A stretch of 64,000 nt of DNA, taken from the NCBI RefSeq assembly GCF_028657195.3, contig NZ_JANCPR020000005.1, positions 186,001 through 250,000 on the forward strand, written 5' to 3'. A program made the position numbers and the translations under genes. The notes beneath the pieces were generated by a model. That model searched no databases. It saw only the letters and a list, made by a program, of their open reading frames with translations, and was not told the DNA's origin. The stretch's first letter is position 1; every line of letters begins with the position of its first letter. Source of the DNA: Streptomyces iconiensis. GTDB lineage: Bacteria > Actinomycetota > Actinomycetes > Streptomycetales > Streptomycetaceae. Below, piece by piece: positions 51,921 to 60,084 of the stretch.

Positions 51921-52601
51921 TCAGGCGTCCGGTCGGCCCAGGGCGGCGGCCTTGGCGGAGCGCTGGGCGAAGACGGCCTCGCGGCGCTCTGTCATCTGCC
52001 GCAGCGCCTCCTTGCGGTCGCGCCGGGAGAGCCGGTCGAGATACATCTGGCCGAGGAGATGGTCGGTCTCGTGCTGGAGGCACCGGGCGAAGTAACCCAG
52101 TCCCTCGATGACCACGGGGTTGCCGTCCTTGTCGAACCCCCGGACGACGGCGCGGTCGGTGCGCGGAACCGGCATGCCGGCACCCGGTACCGACAGGCAT
52201 CCCTCGTAGTCGTCAACGAGCCGGCGGCTGCCCGGCTCCGGCAGGTCGAGAACCGGGTTGACGAGGTGGCCGACGTGCCGGATCCCGTCGTCGTCGGGAC
52301 AGTCGTAGACGAACAGCCGCAGGTCGACGCCGACTTGGTTGGCGGCGAGACCGGCACCGTCGGCCACGTACATCGTCAGGAACATGTCGTCGATCAATGA
52401 CGACAGTTCCGGAGTTCCGAACGCGGTCACCTCCTGGCACGGGCGGCCCAGAATCTCCTCGCCCACCTCCGTGATCCGGCGCAGCGCGCCCCGGTCGGCC
52501 TCCGGTGCCAGAGCCGGATACGACTCGACGGGGCTGCCCTGCACACGGACCCGCCGGTCGACGGGGTGGGGCCGGTCGTGACGGTCGTGACCAACGGACA
52601 T
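51921..52601 (-). CDS. def: Peptide deformylase
   Basis: A 226-residue deformylase that removes the formyl group from new proteins. Motif 1 is GAGLAANQVGV, motif 2 EGCLSVPG (metal-binding Cys) and motif 3 HETDHLLGQMY (two metal His and catalytic Glu). The frame is open upstream to 52889 but that part has no family character; ATG 52601 has a GAGGAG site. It is probably an extra copy, because Streptomyces carry several def genes. It shares a divergent promoter region, with two perfect palindromes, with an ArsR-like regulator. Deformylase paralogues can protect against deformylase inhibitors such as actinonin. Confidence 0.93.
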   Translation of the reverse strand: MSVGHDRHDRPHPVDRRVRVQGSPVESYPALAPEADRGALRRITEVGEEILGRPCQEVTAFGTPELSSLIDDMFLTMYVADGAGLAANQVGVDLRLFVYDCPDDDGIRHVGHLVNPVLDLPEPGSRRLVDDYEGCLSVPGAGMPVPRTDRAVVRGFDKDGNPVVIEGLGYFARCLQHETDHLLGQMYLDRLSRRDRKEALRQMTERREAVFAQRSAKAAALGRPDA

Positions 52602-52635
52602 CGTCGCTGTCTCCTCTTCCGCGCCCTTGCCAAGT

Positions 52636-52664
52636 ACTTTGCAAAGTAGCAGACTTTGCAAAGT
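52636..52664. promoter_or_regulatory. Twin 12-bp perfect palindromes between def and the ArsR-like gene
   Basis: ACTTTGCAAAGT occurs twice, at 52636-52647 and 52653-52664, with centres 17 bp apart, in a 61-base divergent gap. The second copy ends within the GTG start codon of the regulator. Two exact copies of a perfect palindrome strongly suggest cooperative binding of the HTH protein encoded next to it. Confidence 0.85.
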
Positions 52665-53244
52665 GACTGAAGAGGATCTCAACGCCCCGCCGGACCGGAC
52701 CCAGGGCCGGGCCGAGGCCCGGGCCCCCGGCGCCGACGACTCACTGCGCGAGCACGAGGTCCGCACCGCGCTGCTGGACCTCCTCGCCGAAGTCGGTACC
52801 GTCACGGCGACCGAGGCCGCGGCCCGGCTGGGCCACAGCTCGGGGCTCTGCTCGTTCCATCTGCGGCAGCTCGCACGCCACGGACACATCGAAGAAGCCC
52901 CGCACAGCGGAGGCCGCGCCAGGCCCTGGCGGCTGCGGCGGCGCGACTCCGCCGACGCGGCGCCGCCGGGAGAGGGGTTCGGGGACCTGGCCCGGGGCCT
53001 GGAGGACGAGAGCTGGCAGCGATGGCTCTCGCAGCGCGAGCAGGCCCCGTCCGAGTGGCGCCAGGACGAGGCTTTCAGCGCCGTCGCCTATCTGACGCCC
53101 GAGGAGATGAACCGGGTCGCGGACGTCATCCGGCGGACACTCGCCCCCTACCAGGACCGCGAACAACGCCCCCTGGCCCGCCCCGAAGGCGCCCGGCCGG
53201 TGGCCCTCATCACCCGGCTGTTCCCCTTGCTTCCGGACCGGTGA
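52663..53244 (+). CDS. ArsR-like winged-helix regulator
   Basis: A 193-residue protein. Residues 30-90 form a winged helix (LREHEVRTALLDLLAEVGTVTATEAAARLGHSSGLCSFHLRQLARHGHIEEA), similar to ArsR/SmtB regulators, and the wing is rich in Arg. The C-terminal 100 residues hold no known metal site in plain view, but have a MNRVADVIRRTLAPYQDR helix. The GTG at 52663 reads VTEEDLN and overlaps the second palindrome. It is divergent from def and lies just before an MBL-fold gene. I expect autorepression together with def repression. Confidence 0.8.
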   Translation: MTEEDLNAPPDRTQGRAEARAPGADDSLREHEVRTALLDLLAEVGTVTATEAAARLGHSSGLCSFHLRQLARHGHIEEAPHSGGRARPWRLRRRDSADAAPPGEGFGDLARGLEDESWQRWLSQREQAPSEWRQDEAFSAVAYLTPEEMNRVADVIRRTLAPYQDREQRPLARPEGARPVALITRLFPLLPDR

Positions 53245-53251
53245 GGACGGC

Positions 53252-53854
53252 GTGCGACGGCGGATCACGAAGTACACCCACGCCTGTGTACGACTTGAGC
53301 GCGAGGGCCGGGTGCTGGTCATCGACCCCGGTATGTGGAGCGAGCCGGCGGCCCTGACCGGCGCGCACGCCGTGCTGGTGACGCACGAGCACGCCGATCA
53401 CGTCGATGTCCTTCGCCTCGCCGGGCTCGGCGTTCCGGTCTACGCGCCGACGGAGGCGGACATTCCACGGCTTGAGGTCACGCGGGTGGCCCCGGGCGCG
53501 GAGTTCACCGCAGCCGGCTTCCGCGTACGGGCGGTCGGCGGGCGGCACGCGGCCGTGTACGACGGGCAGCCGGACTGCGCGAACCTCGGCCATGTCGTGG
53601 ACGAGGCGGTCTACCACCCGGGCGACTCGCTGTACGTTCCCGAGCAGCCGGTCGAGACACTGTTCGTTCCCGTACAGGGATCGTGGATGCGGACGTCGGA
53701 GGCGATCGACTTCGTCAGGGCGGTGGCACCGCGGCGGGCGTTCCCGATACACGAGGCGCAGCTCAACGACCGCGGCCTCAGCAGCGTCAACGGCTGGCTC
53801 GCGGAGGAGACCGACAGCGGTTACCGGTATCTGTCACCCGGCGAATCCGTCTGA
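53252..53854 (+). CDS. MBL-fold metallo-hydrolase (UlaG-like)
   Basis: A 200-residue metallo-beta-lactamase-fold hydrolase with the metal motif THEHADH (His45, His47, Asp49, His50) and later GRHAAVYDGQ and FPIHEAQ. Similar proteins act as lactonases or phosphodiesterases in the cytoplasm; the substrate is not clear. It starts seven bases after the ArsR-like gene, so they form one operon and may share the palindromic operator. Confidence 0.88.
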   Translation: MRRRITKYTHACVRLEREGRVLVIDPGMWSEPAALTGAHAVLVTHEHADHVDVLRLAGLGVPVYAPTEADIPRLEVTRVAPGAEFTAAGFRVRAVGGRHAAVYDGQPDCANLGHVVDEAVYHPGDSLYVPEQPVETLFVPVQGSWMRTSEAIDFVRAVAPRRAFPIHEAQLNDRGLSSVNGWLAEETDSGYRYLSPGESV

Positions 53855-53882
53855 GGCGACCTGAGGCGACGGCCTCCCGCGT

Positions 53883-53982
53883 CCGGACGTCCGCCGGTTC
53901 CGTGCCTCGGCTTGTTCCGGACGTCCGCCGGTTCCGTGCCTCGGCTTGTTCCGTGCGTCCGCCGGTTCCGTGCCTCGGCAGG
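53883..53982. repeat. 34-bp tandem repeat, 2.9 copies
   Basis: Units start at 53883, 53917 and 53951. The first two are identical and the third differs near its start and at its end. They fill the 134-base gap between the convergent MBL and LysR genes and end six bases before the lysR stop. No symmetry suitable for a terminator stands out. Confidence 0.88.
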
Positions 53983-53988
53983 TGCTGG

Positions 53989-54915
53989 TCAGGAAGAGGG
54001 GGCGGGGGCTTGGGGCGGGGGCGGGACTTCGTCTCGCAGCGCGTGGACGAAGGCGGTCGCGGCGGCCGACCGGTCCTCGGCCGTGACCAGCATGGTCTCG
54101 CGCCGCTGTACGAGCGCGCTGTCGCGGACAGGTAGCCATGTGACCCCGCGGGGCACGGTGTCGGCCGCCAGTCCGGGCAGTACGGAGACGCCCAGGCCGG
54201 CGGCGACGAGGCCCAGGCGCGTCTGCCAACTCCGTACCTCGTAGCCGATGGTGGGCCGGGTGAGGGTGGGCCAGGCGCCGAACTGGGGTGCGCCTTCCTG
54301 GTTCGCGCCGACTATCCACACCTGGTCGGCGAGGTCGTCGGCGTTCACCTCGTCCTGCGAGGCGAGCGGGTGGTCCACGCTCACGGCCACGCCCAGCCCT
54401 CTGCCGGTGCGGAGCACCTCCTTGCGCAGCCCGGTGAAGTCGTATGCGGGCAGATCGTCCCCGACGGCCACCACCGCGACCTCGATCCGTCCCGCCTGAA
54501 GCCTGCGTAGCTGTGCGGGGCTGCCGGATTCCCAGAGGTCCACCGTCAGGGCCGGGTGAGCCGCGTGCAGGCGGGCGATGGCGCGGGGCACCAGTGCGGC
54601 CGCGGCCGTCGGATAGGCCCCCACGGCGAGGCGGCCCGCGACACGGTCGCGAAGGCCGGCGATCTCCAGTTCGGCCGCCTCCAGATGGGCGAGCACGTGC
54701 CGGGCGTGCCGCAGCAGCGCCTCACCTGAAGGGGTGGGCCGCACACCGCGTGCCTGCCGCTCGAACAGGGGGCCGCCCATCGCCGCTTCCGTGGCGCTGA
54801 CCTGCCGTGACACGGCGGACTGTGTGTACCCCAGCGCCTCGGAAGCGGCCGTGAACGAGCCCCGCCGCGCGACCTCCAGCACTACGCGCAACCCCGCCAG
54901 CGTTACCTCGGACAT
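53989..54915 (-). CDS. LysR-family transcriptional regulator
   Basis: A 308-residue LysR protein of normal length. The N-terminal HTH is VVLEVARRGSFTAASEALGYTQSAVSRQVSATEAAMG, followed by GGPLFERQARGVRPTPSGEALL and a periplasmic-binding-like effector domain. ATG 54915 (MSEVTLAGLRVV) was chosen; the frame is open upstream but only reads short ATGGGTGCC repeats (54940-54985). Its target is probably the SDR gene upstream on the same strand or another redox gene nearby. Confidence 0.9.
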   Translation of the reverse strand: MSEVTLAGLRVVLEVARRGSFTAASEALGYTQSAVSRQVSATEAAMGGPLFERQARGVRPTPSGEALLRHARHVLAHLEAAELEIAGLRDRVAGRLAVGAYPTAAAALVPRAIARLHAAHPALTVDLWESGSPAQLRRLQAGRIEVAVVAVGDDLPAYDFTGLRKEVLRTGRGLGVAVSVDHPLASQDEVNADDLADQVWIVGANQEGAPQFGAWPTLTRPTIGYEVRSWQTRLGLVAAGLGVSVLPGLAADTVPRGVTWLPVRDSALVQRRETMLVTAEDRSAAATAFVHALRDEVPPPPQAPAPSS

Positions 54916-55004
54916 GCGGGCCAGTATGAGTGCCGTGGGTGTCATGGGTGCCATGGGTTCATGGGTGCCGTGAGCGCCATGGGCGCCCCGCGCGTGGGCG
55001 GGCG

Positions 55005-55829
55005 CTACGCGCCCACGTAGTCGGTGTCCGCCGCGTAGGCGAGGTCCCGCTGGCTCTCCCATGCCGCGAGCCGCCGGCGCACGGTGGCGGTGACGGCGTC
55101 GTAGGCGTCCGAGTTCAACAGCAGCCGCAGCGGCGGGTCTTCGCACAGCGCGGCCTCGATGATCGCGTGTGCGACACCGGACTGGCTGCCGACCATGTTC
55201 TCGACGGGGAGGGCGGGGGTGTCGGCCGGCCCGCCCCGGTAGGGGGCGCTGACGGGCACCCGTTCAGCGGCGTCGTAGAAACCGGTCCTGACCATGCCGG
55301 GTTCCACGAGTACGGTCTTGATCCCGAACGGTTCGATCTCCTTCGCCAGCGCCTCGAAGTAGCCCTCGACGCCCCACTTGGTGGCGTGGTAGATCGCGAA
55401 CCCGGGAAACGTGAGATGCCCGCCCTGGCTCGAAAGCTGGACGAACACACCGCCGCCCTGCCGCCGCAGCCACGGGACGGCGCGGCGCGCGAGCTGGACC
55501 GACCCCGTGATGTTGGTGGCGATCACGCGCTCGACCTGCTCGTCGGCGAGGTCCTCCGCCGCACCGAAGACGCCGTAACCGGCGTTGGACACGACGACGT
55601 CGATGCGCTCGTGCGCGGCGAACGCCTCGCCGAGCACCCGCTCGACCTGTGCGGTGTCGGTGACGTCCATACGCCGCCGCCACAGCAGTTCGCCGTACTT
55701 CCCCGCGAGATCGTCGAGCCGCTCGGGCTGCCGCAGCGTCGCGGCGACCCGGTCCCCGCGTGCCAGCGCCTGCTCGGTGAGTTCCCGCCCGATCCCGCGG
55801 GACGCGCCTGTGATGAACCATGTGGTCAT
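55005..55829 (-). CDS. Short-chain dehydrogenase/reductase
   Basis: A 274-residue classical SDR. The NAD(P)-binding TGASRGIG is at residues 8-15, followed by VVSNAGYGVFG (NNAG-type motif) and the catalytic Ser-Tyr-Lys set (SSQGGHLTFPGFAIYHATK). An Arg after the glycine motif suggests NADPH. ATG 55829 (MTTWFITGAS) has a GGGGTAG site; a frame from 55943 is not conserved. The substrate is unknown. It lies 89 bases before lysR. Confidence 0.92.
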   Translation of the reverse strand: MTTWFITGASRGIGRELTEQALARGDRVAATLRQPERLDDLAGKYGELLWRRRMDVTDTAQVERVLGEAFAAHERIDVVVSNAGYGVFGAAEDLADEQVERVIATNITGSVQLARRAVPWLRRQGGGVFVQLSSQGGHLTFPGFAIYHATKWGVEGYFEALAKEIEPFGIKTVLVEPGMVRTGFYDAAERVPVSAPYRGGPADTPALPVENMVGSQSGVAHAIIEAALCEDPPLRLLLNSDAYDAVTATVRRRLAAWESQRDLAYAADTDYVGA

Positions 55830-56123
55830 GCCGCTACCCCTGGTCTGCCGATTCTCAGCGGCGACGCGAGCGACCGCAGCGCTGCGGTCCTGTGGCCCTG
55901 CGGTTCCGTAACCCCTCAGTCCCGTAACTCCGCGCGGCCTCAAGTGCCGCGCGACGCCCTCGTCTTCCGCTCTCCGTACGCACCAGCCTGCGCGGAGGAA
56001 GGCATGCCCACAAGCGATACTTTCGCACCGCTCGCATGCGTGCGGCGCATGGGTGCTGTCCCGGCCGAGGCGCGGGCGGTGCTGTGGGGCGGCGGTGTGA
56101 GGCGGCGGTGTGGGGTGTGCCTG

Positions 56124-56939
56124 TCAGGCCGGTTTGCGGGCCAGGGCGCCGTACATGGCGATGTCGGCGTCGTTGACCTGCTCGTCGTCCGGTTCGGGGC
56201 GCCACTTGTGGACCTGGACGACACCGGGGTCGACGAGTTCGAGGCCGTCGAAGAAGGTGGCGGCCTCGGCCTGGGTGCGCAGGGCCATCGGCATGCCTTC
56301 CTCGGCGTACCGTTCGGCGACGCGGCCCACTTCCTCGGGGGCGAAGTCGGCCGTGCCGATCGTCGCGGCGAGGTAGCTGCCGGGGGGCAGGGGGTCCAGC
56401 AGGCGCTGGATCAGTCCGTGGTCGTCGTCGTCCGGGTGGATGAAGTGCAGGATGCCGATGACCAGCAGCGCGACCGGCTCGTCCAGGCTGAGGGTGTCGC
56501 GGAACTCCGGTGAGCCCAGGATGGCGTCCGGGTCCAGCATGTCCGCGTGGACGTAGGTGGTACGGCCCTGCGGGGTGCTGTCGAGCAGGGCCTGCGCGTA
56601 GTTGAGGACGATCGGGTCGTTGTCGACGTAGAGGATCCGCGCCGTCGGCTCGGTCTTCTGTACGACCTCGTGAAGGTTGGGGGAGGTGGGCAGGCCGGTG
56701 CCGATGTCGAGGAACTGCTTGATCCCCCGCTCGCGTGCGAGGTAGTTGCTCACCCGGTGCATGAAGGCGCGGTTCGCCCTCATGTGCGCGGGGAGCGCGG
56801 GCCACACCTCGACCATGGCGTTACCGGCGGCCTCGTCGGCCTCGTAGTGGTTCTTTCCGCCCAGGATGTAGTCGTAGACGCGGGCCGAATGCGCGGTGCC
56901 CGCGTTGAGCGGTTCCTGTGTGTGACCGACTTCCCTCAT
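56124..56939 (-). CDS. SAM-dependent methyltransferase (DUF574 family)
   Basis: A 271-residue protein of the Streptomyces-enriched S-adenosylmethionine methyltransferase family DUF574. The diagnostic N-terminus is SARVYDYILGGKNHYEADEAAG, with the SAM-binding segment FLDIGTGLPTSPNLHEV near residue 75 and ARILYVDNDPIVL near 100. The substrate is unknown. Many paralogues exist per genome, often near regulatory genes. The 294-base gap before the SDR gene shows nothing notable. Confidence 0.92.
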   Translation of the reverse strand: MREVGHTQEPLNAGTAHSARVYDYILGGKNHYEADEAAGNAMVEVWPALPAHMRANRAFMHRVSNYLARERGIKQFLDIGTGLPTSPNLHEVVQKTEPTARILYVDNDPIVLNYAQALLDSTPQGRTTYVHADMLDPDAILGSPEFRDTLSLDEPVALLVIGILHFIHPDDDDHGLIQRLLDPLPPGSYLAATIGTADFAPEEVGRVAERYAEEGMPMALRTQAEAATFFDGLELVDPGVVQVHKWRPEPDDEQVNDADIAMYGALARKPA

Positions 56940-57026
56940 CGCAGCACCTCAAGTTCTCCCCTGACGTCCTGCCCCGGGGCAACGACGCCTTGTTTTCTGG
57001 CTGGGTCCCGACACCCTACGGCCCCT

Positions 57027-57233
57027 TCACGCCCTGCGTGCACGGTGGTTGGCGACGTTGAGGCGGTTTCCGCACAGGTCCGGGGTGCAGTAGCGGCGCC
57101 GTCCCGCACGGCTCGTGTCGATGAAGGCGCCTTCGCAGTCGGGGGAAGCGCAGGGACGGAAACGGGTGGGGCCGAGGGTGCGCAGGGTGCCCAGAAGGCC
57201 GGTGGCCGTGAGAGCGGCGAACTGGCCCGCACG
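57027..57233 (-). pseudogene. CGNR zinc-finger protein, C-terminal fragment
   Basis: Only the zinc-ribbon part of a CGNR (ABATE-type) regulator is present: CASPDCEGAFIDTSR and YCTPDLCGNRLNVANHR with four Cys in two pairs and the CGNR tetrad. Normal members have about 180-200 residues, with an N-terminal ligand domain that is missing here. Upstream of about 57233 the minus strand reads antisense to a hydrolase gene. A short protein could still start in that antisense part (ATG 57344, 105 residues), but it would lack the sensor domain. Confidence 0.75.
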
Positions 57234-57926
57234 CACACGGTCCACGTGTGGGACCTGCTCGGTTACGGTGACTCCCGCGCCGACCCCGGCGTCGCGCCGT
57301 CGCTCGCGCGCCAGGCGCGCACGCTGGCCGAACTCCTGGACCACTGGGGCCTCGTGGACGCCTCACCCGTTCTCGTGGGGCACGACATCGGTGGCGGCGT
57401 CGTCCTGCGCGCGCACCTGGTCGAGGGCGCACGGGCCGGCGGGCTCGGGCTGGTCGACGCCGCGGTGCTCGGGCCGTGGAACACACCGTTCACGGAGCAC
57501 CAGCAGCGGCACGCCGACGTGTACAGGACGATGCCGGCTGACATCTTCGGCGATCTCGTCGAGGCGCGTTTCCGTACCGCGACCCACCGCCGGCTGACGC
57601 CGGAAGCGCTCGCCGCCTACACCGCCCCCTGGCGCGGTGAGGAGGGGCAGCGGCGCTGGCTCGACCAGGTCGCGGCCGTCAGCTTCGAGGACACCCGCGA
57701 GGTGGTCGCCCGGCTCGGCGGTGTCGCCGTGCCGACCCTCGTGCTGTGGGGCGCGGAGGACCGGTGGCTGGAGCCGGCGACCGGCGCACGCCTGGCCGCC
57801 GCGATCCCGGGGGCACGGCACGAACTCGTGCCCGGAGGCGGCCACTTCCTCCCCGAGGACCGCCCCGGAGAGACGGCACGTGCGCTGCTGCGGATGCTGA
57901 ACGGGGTGGTGGAGGGGGAGAGTTGA
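57234..57926 (+). pseudogene. Alpha/beta hydrolase lacking its N-terminus
   Basis: The frame begins in mid-domain with HTVHVWDLLGYGDS, the segment that normally follows the first strands and oxyanion loop. Present are the nucleophile-elbow-like GHDIGGGVVLRAH (Asp instead of Ser, as in haloalkane dehalogenase/epoxide hydrolase types), the acid region VLWGAEDRWLEP and the catalytic His in GGGHFLPEDRPG. About 40-45 N-terminal residues, including the HGxP oxyanion motif, are missing. It abuts the truncated CGNR gene head to head. The plus frame is open upstream, but that part is antisense to the CGNR and DUF574 genes. Confidence 0.72.
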
Positions 57927-58073
57927 GCTGGTGGGGGGACGGGGGTGTACGGGGGCGAGGTGGTTCGGTCCCATGGAGCCCACGGAGTCACGACTCCATC
58001 GGACCTCACAGGCCGTACGGCCTGTACGTCCTTCGCCGGTCCACTGTCAGTGGCGTGGGGCAGGGTGGGGTGC

Positions 58074-59336
58074 ATGTTTACGTTGAGCGAGGTCGAGGAC
58101 GCGGTGCGTGGGTCATGGGGGGCCGACACGTGCGAGCCGACGGACGCCGACAGGAGGCCGTGGCGGGCCGACAACCCGGCGTGGGGGCAGTGCGATGTGA
58201 CGGCGCTCGTGGTCAACGACCTGCTGGGCGGACAGCTGGTGTGTGGCGAGGTGCACGCGGCGGACGGGGCGCGTCAGGGGTACCACTGGTGGAACAGGTT
58301 GCCGGGCGGCCTCGAAGTGGACCTCACCCGCGAGCAGTTCAAGGCCGGTGAGACCGTGACGGAGGGGAGGGCAGTGGTGCGCCCCGAGGGGCGGCCACGG
58401 CGTCGTGCGGAGGAGTACGAGACGCTGCGGGGCCGCGTCGTCACCCGGTTGGGGCCAGGGGCCGCTGCGGGGGCCGGCGCGGAGGACGAGCCGGTGCGGG
58501 CCGCGCTGGAGGTGGACGGCGGGCGGGGCCGGCGGCTGTCGTATCTGGACTTCGGGGGACCGGGGCGCCCGCTGCTGGCGCTTCACGGCCACATCCAAGA
58601 GGCCCGTTCGTACGCGCTGCTCGCACGCGAACTGAGCCCGGAGTGGCGGGTGATCGCTCTCGACCAGCGCGGCCACGGTTTCTCGGACCGCGCCGACGAC
58701 TACTCACGGGAGGGGTACGTCGCGGACGCCGCAGCCCTGCTCGCGCATCTGGGACTGACGGGAACACCGGTGGTCGGACACTCGCTGGGAGGGGTGAACG
58801 CCTACCAATTGGCGGCGGCGCACCCCGGGTTGGTGAGCGCTCTGGTGATCGAGGACATCGGCGCGGTGATCGAGGGCGACCTCTCCTTCACCCTCGACTG
58901 GCCGCACCGCGCCCCGACGCGCGCCGCTTTGACGCTGGCGCTGGGTACGTCGTACGGCTATGTGACGGACTCGGTACGGGAGTTCGCGGACGGATGGGGG
59001 CTCGCCTTCCACGCCGAGGACATGGTCGCTTCCCAGAACGCACTGAGAGGTGACCACTGGAGCGACTGGCTGGCCACCGGCGAACCGGACAGCACCTCCG
59101 GCACCCGTGATCCCTCCACGCCCTGCCCCGCGCTGCTCATACGCGGAGCCCGCAGCGATGCGCTCGGCGCCGGGCTCGCGCGCGAGATGGCCGCCTCGCG
59201 GCCTGGCGCCCGGCTGGTGGAGCTGGACACGGGCCACATGGTCCGCGCGACCGACCCCGCGGGCTTCGCGGATACGGTGCGCGGTTTCCTGCGCGAGGCG
59301 GACCGGGGCCTCGTCTGTGAACGCGGGCCCCGGTGA
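58074..59336 (+). CDS. Fusion of a YunG-like domain and an alpha/beta hydrolase
   Basis: A 420-residue protein. Residues 1-125 (MFTLSEVEDAVRGSWGADTCEP ... PAWGQCDVTALVVNDLLGG, then GYHWWNRLPGGLEVDLTREQF) match the small YunG family of unknown function, usually a free protein of about 120-130 residues. After a linker rich in Ala/Gly/Glu, residues 155-415 are a complete alpha/beta hydrolase: ALHGHIQEARSY (oxyanion loop), VVGHSLGGVNAY (nucleophile Ser), LIRGARSDAL and DTGHMVRATDP (catalytic His). GGTGGGG precedes the ATG at 58074. The frame across the junction is continuous. Confidence 0.8.
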   Translation: MFTLSEVEDAVRGSWGADTCEPTDADRRPWRADNPAWGQCDVTALVVNDLLGGQLVCGEVHAADGARQGYHWWNRLPGGLEVDLTREQFKAGETVTEGRAVVRPEGRPRRRAEEYETLRGRVVTRLGPGAAAGAGAEDEPVRAALEVDGGRGRRLSYLDFGGPGRPLLALHGHIQEARSYALLARELSPEWRVIALDQRGHGFSDRADDYSREGYVADAAALLAHLGLTGTPVVGHSLGGVNAYQLAAAHPGLVSALVIEDIGAVIEGDLSFTLDWPHRAPTRAALTLALGTSYGYVTDSVREFADGWGLAFHAEDMVASQNALRGDHWSDWLATGEPDSTSGTRDPSTPCPALLIRGARSDALGAGLAREMAASRPGARLVELDTGHMVRATDPAGFADTVRGFLREADRGLVCERGPR

Positions 59337-59337
59337 C

Positions 59338-59491
59338 GTGGGCCCTCGACGGTGACGCGGGCGCCCCGTCTGTGACGTGCGTCCCCGTCTGTGACGCGGG
59401 CCCCCGTCTGTGACGCGGGCCCCCGTCTGTGACGCGGGCCCCCGACGGTGACGCGGGCGCCCCGACGGTGGCGTGCGTCCCCGTCTGTGAC
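59338..59491. repeat. Eight contiguous 19-20-bp tandem repeats
   Basis: Units of the type GCGGGCCCCCGTCTGTGAC start at 59338, 59357, 59377, 59396, 59415, 59434, 59453 and 59473, in two alternating variants (CTGTGAC and ACGGTGAC). They fill the gap between the convergent YunG-hydrolase and GNAT genes. Units touch each other, so there are no spacers. Confidence 0.9.
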
Positions 59492-59523
59492 GCGGGCCCC
59501 GGAGCCTCGGGGCGTCCCATCGG

Positions 59524-60027
59524 TCAGAGCGCCATTTTGAAGCCCAGGTGGGACGCTTCGAAGCCGAGGCGTTCGTAGAAGCGGTGTGCGTCGACGCGGG
59601 TGGCGTCGGAGGTGAGCTGGACCAGTACGCAGTCCTGACGGCGGGACTCGGCGATGGCCCACTCGATGAGGCGTGTGCCCAGCCCTGTGGCGCGCGCGTC
59701 GGCGTGGATGCGTACGGCCTCGATCAGCGAACGGGCGGCACCGCGCCGGGAGAGCCCGGGGATGACGGTGAGGTGCAGCGTGCCGACCGTACGTCCGTCG
59801 CGTACGGCGACGACGAGGTGCTGGTTGGGATCGCCGTCGATGCGTGCGAACGCGGTGCGGTACGGGGTGAGATCGGCCGGGGACTCGCGGTGCGCGCCGA
59901 GCGGGTCGTCGGCGAGCATGGCGACGATCTCGGGGATGTCGTCGGCGGTCGCGCGCCGGACGGAGAAGTCGTCCGGCGGCGGTGAGGGCGCTGAGGTAGC
60001 CGTCGAGGCGGCGGATGCGGTGGTCAC
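59524..60027 (-). CDS. GNAT-family N-acetyltransferase
   Basis: A 167-residue GNAT enzyme. FSVRRATADDIPEIVAMLADDPLG is the typical N-terminus, ARATGLGTRLIEWAIAESRR contains the acetyl-CoA loop, and the conserved C-terminal DAHRFYERLGFEASHLGFKMAL includes the usual Tyr. The substrate is unknown. The GTG start has CCGGA upstream. It lies 57 bases after the marR stop on the same strand and may be co-transcribed. Confidence 0.9.
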   Translation of the reverse strand: MTTASAASTATSAPSPPPDDFSVRRATADDIPEIVAMLADDPLGAHRESPADLTPYRTAFARIDGDPNQHLVVAVRDGRTVGTLHLTVIPGLSRRGAARSLIEAVRIHADARATGLGTRLIEWAIAESRRQDCVLVQLTSDATRVDAHRFYERLGFEASHLGFKMAL

Positions 60028-60084
60028 ATTCCGGAGCGTACGCCCCGCGTACGGGGGGTGATCAAGAGAGTGCCGTGCCGCGAG

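Noticed and set aside
57027..57344. Complete small CGNR protein of 105 residues
   Set aside because: The first part is the reverse complement of the hydrolase gene, so only the zinc finger is genuine.
59338..59491. CRISPR array
   Set aside because: Units are directly adjacent without unique spacers and no cas genes are near. The same holds for the repeats at 53883 and 19986.
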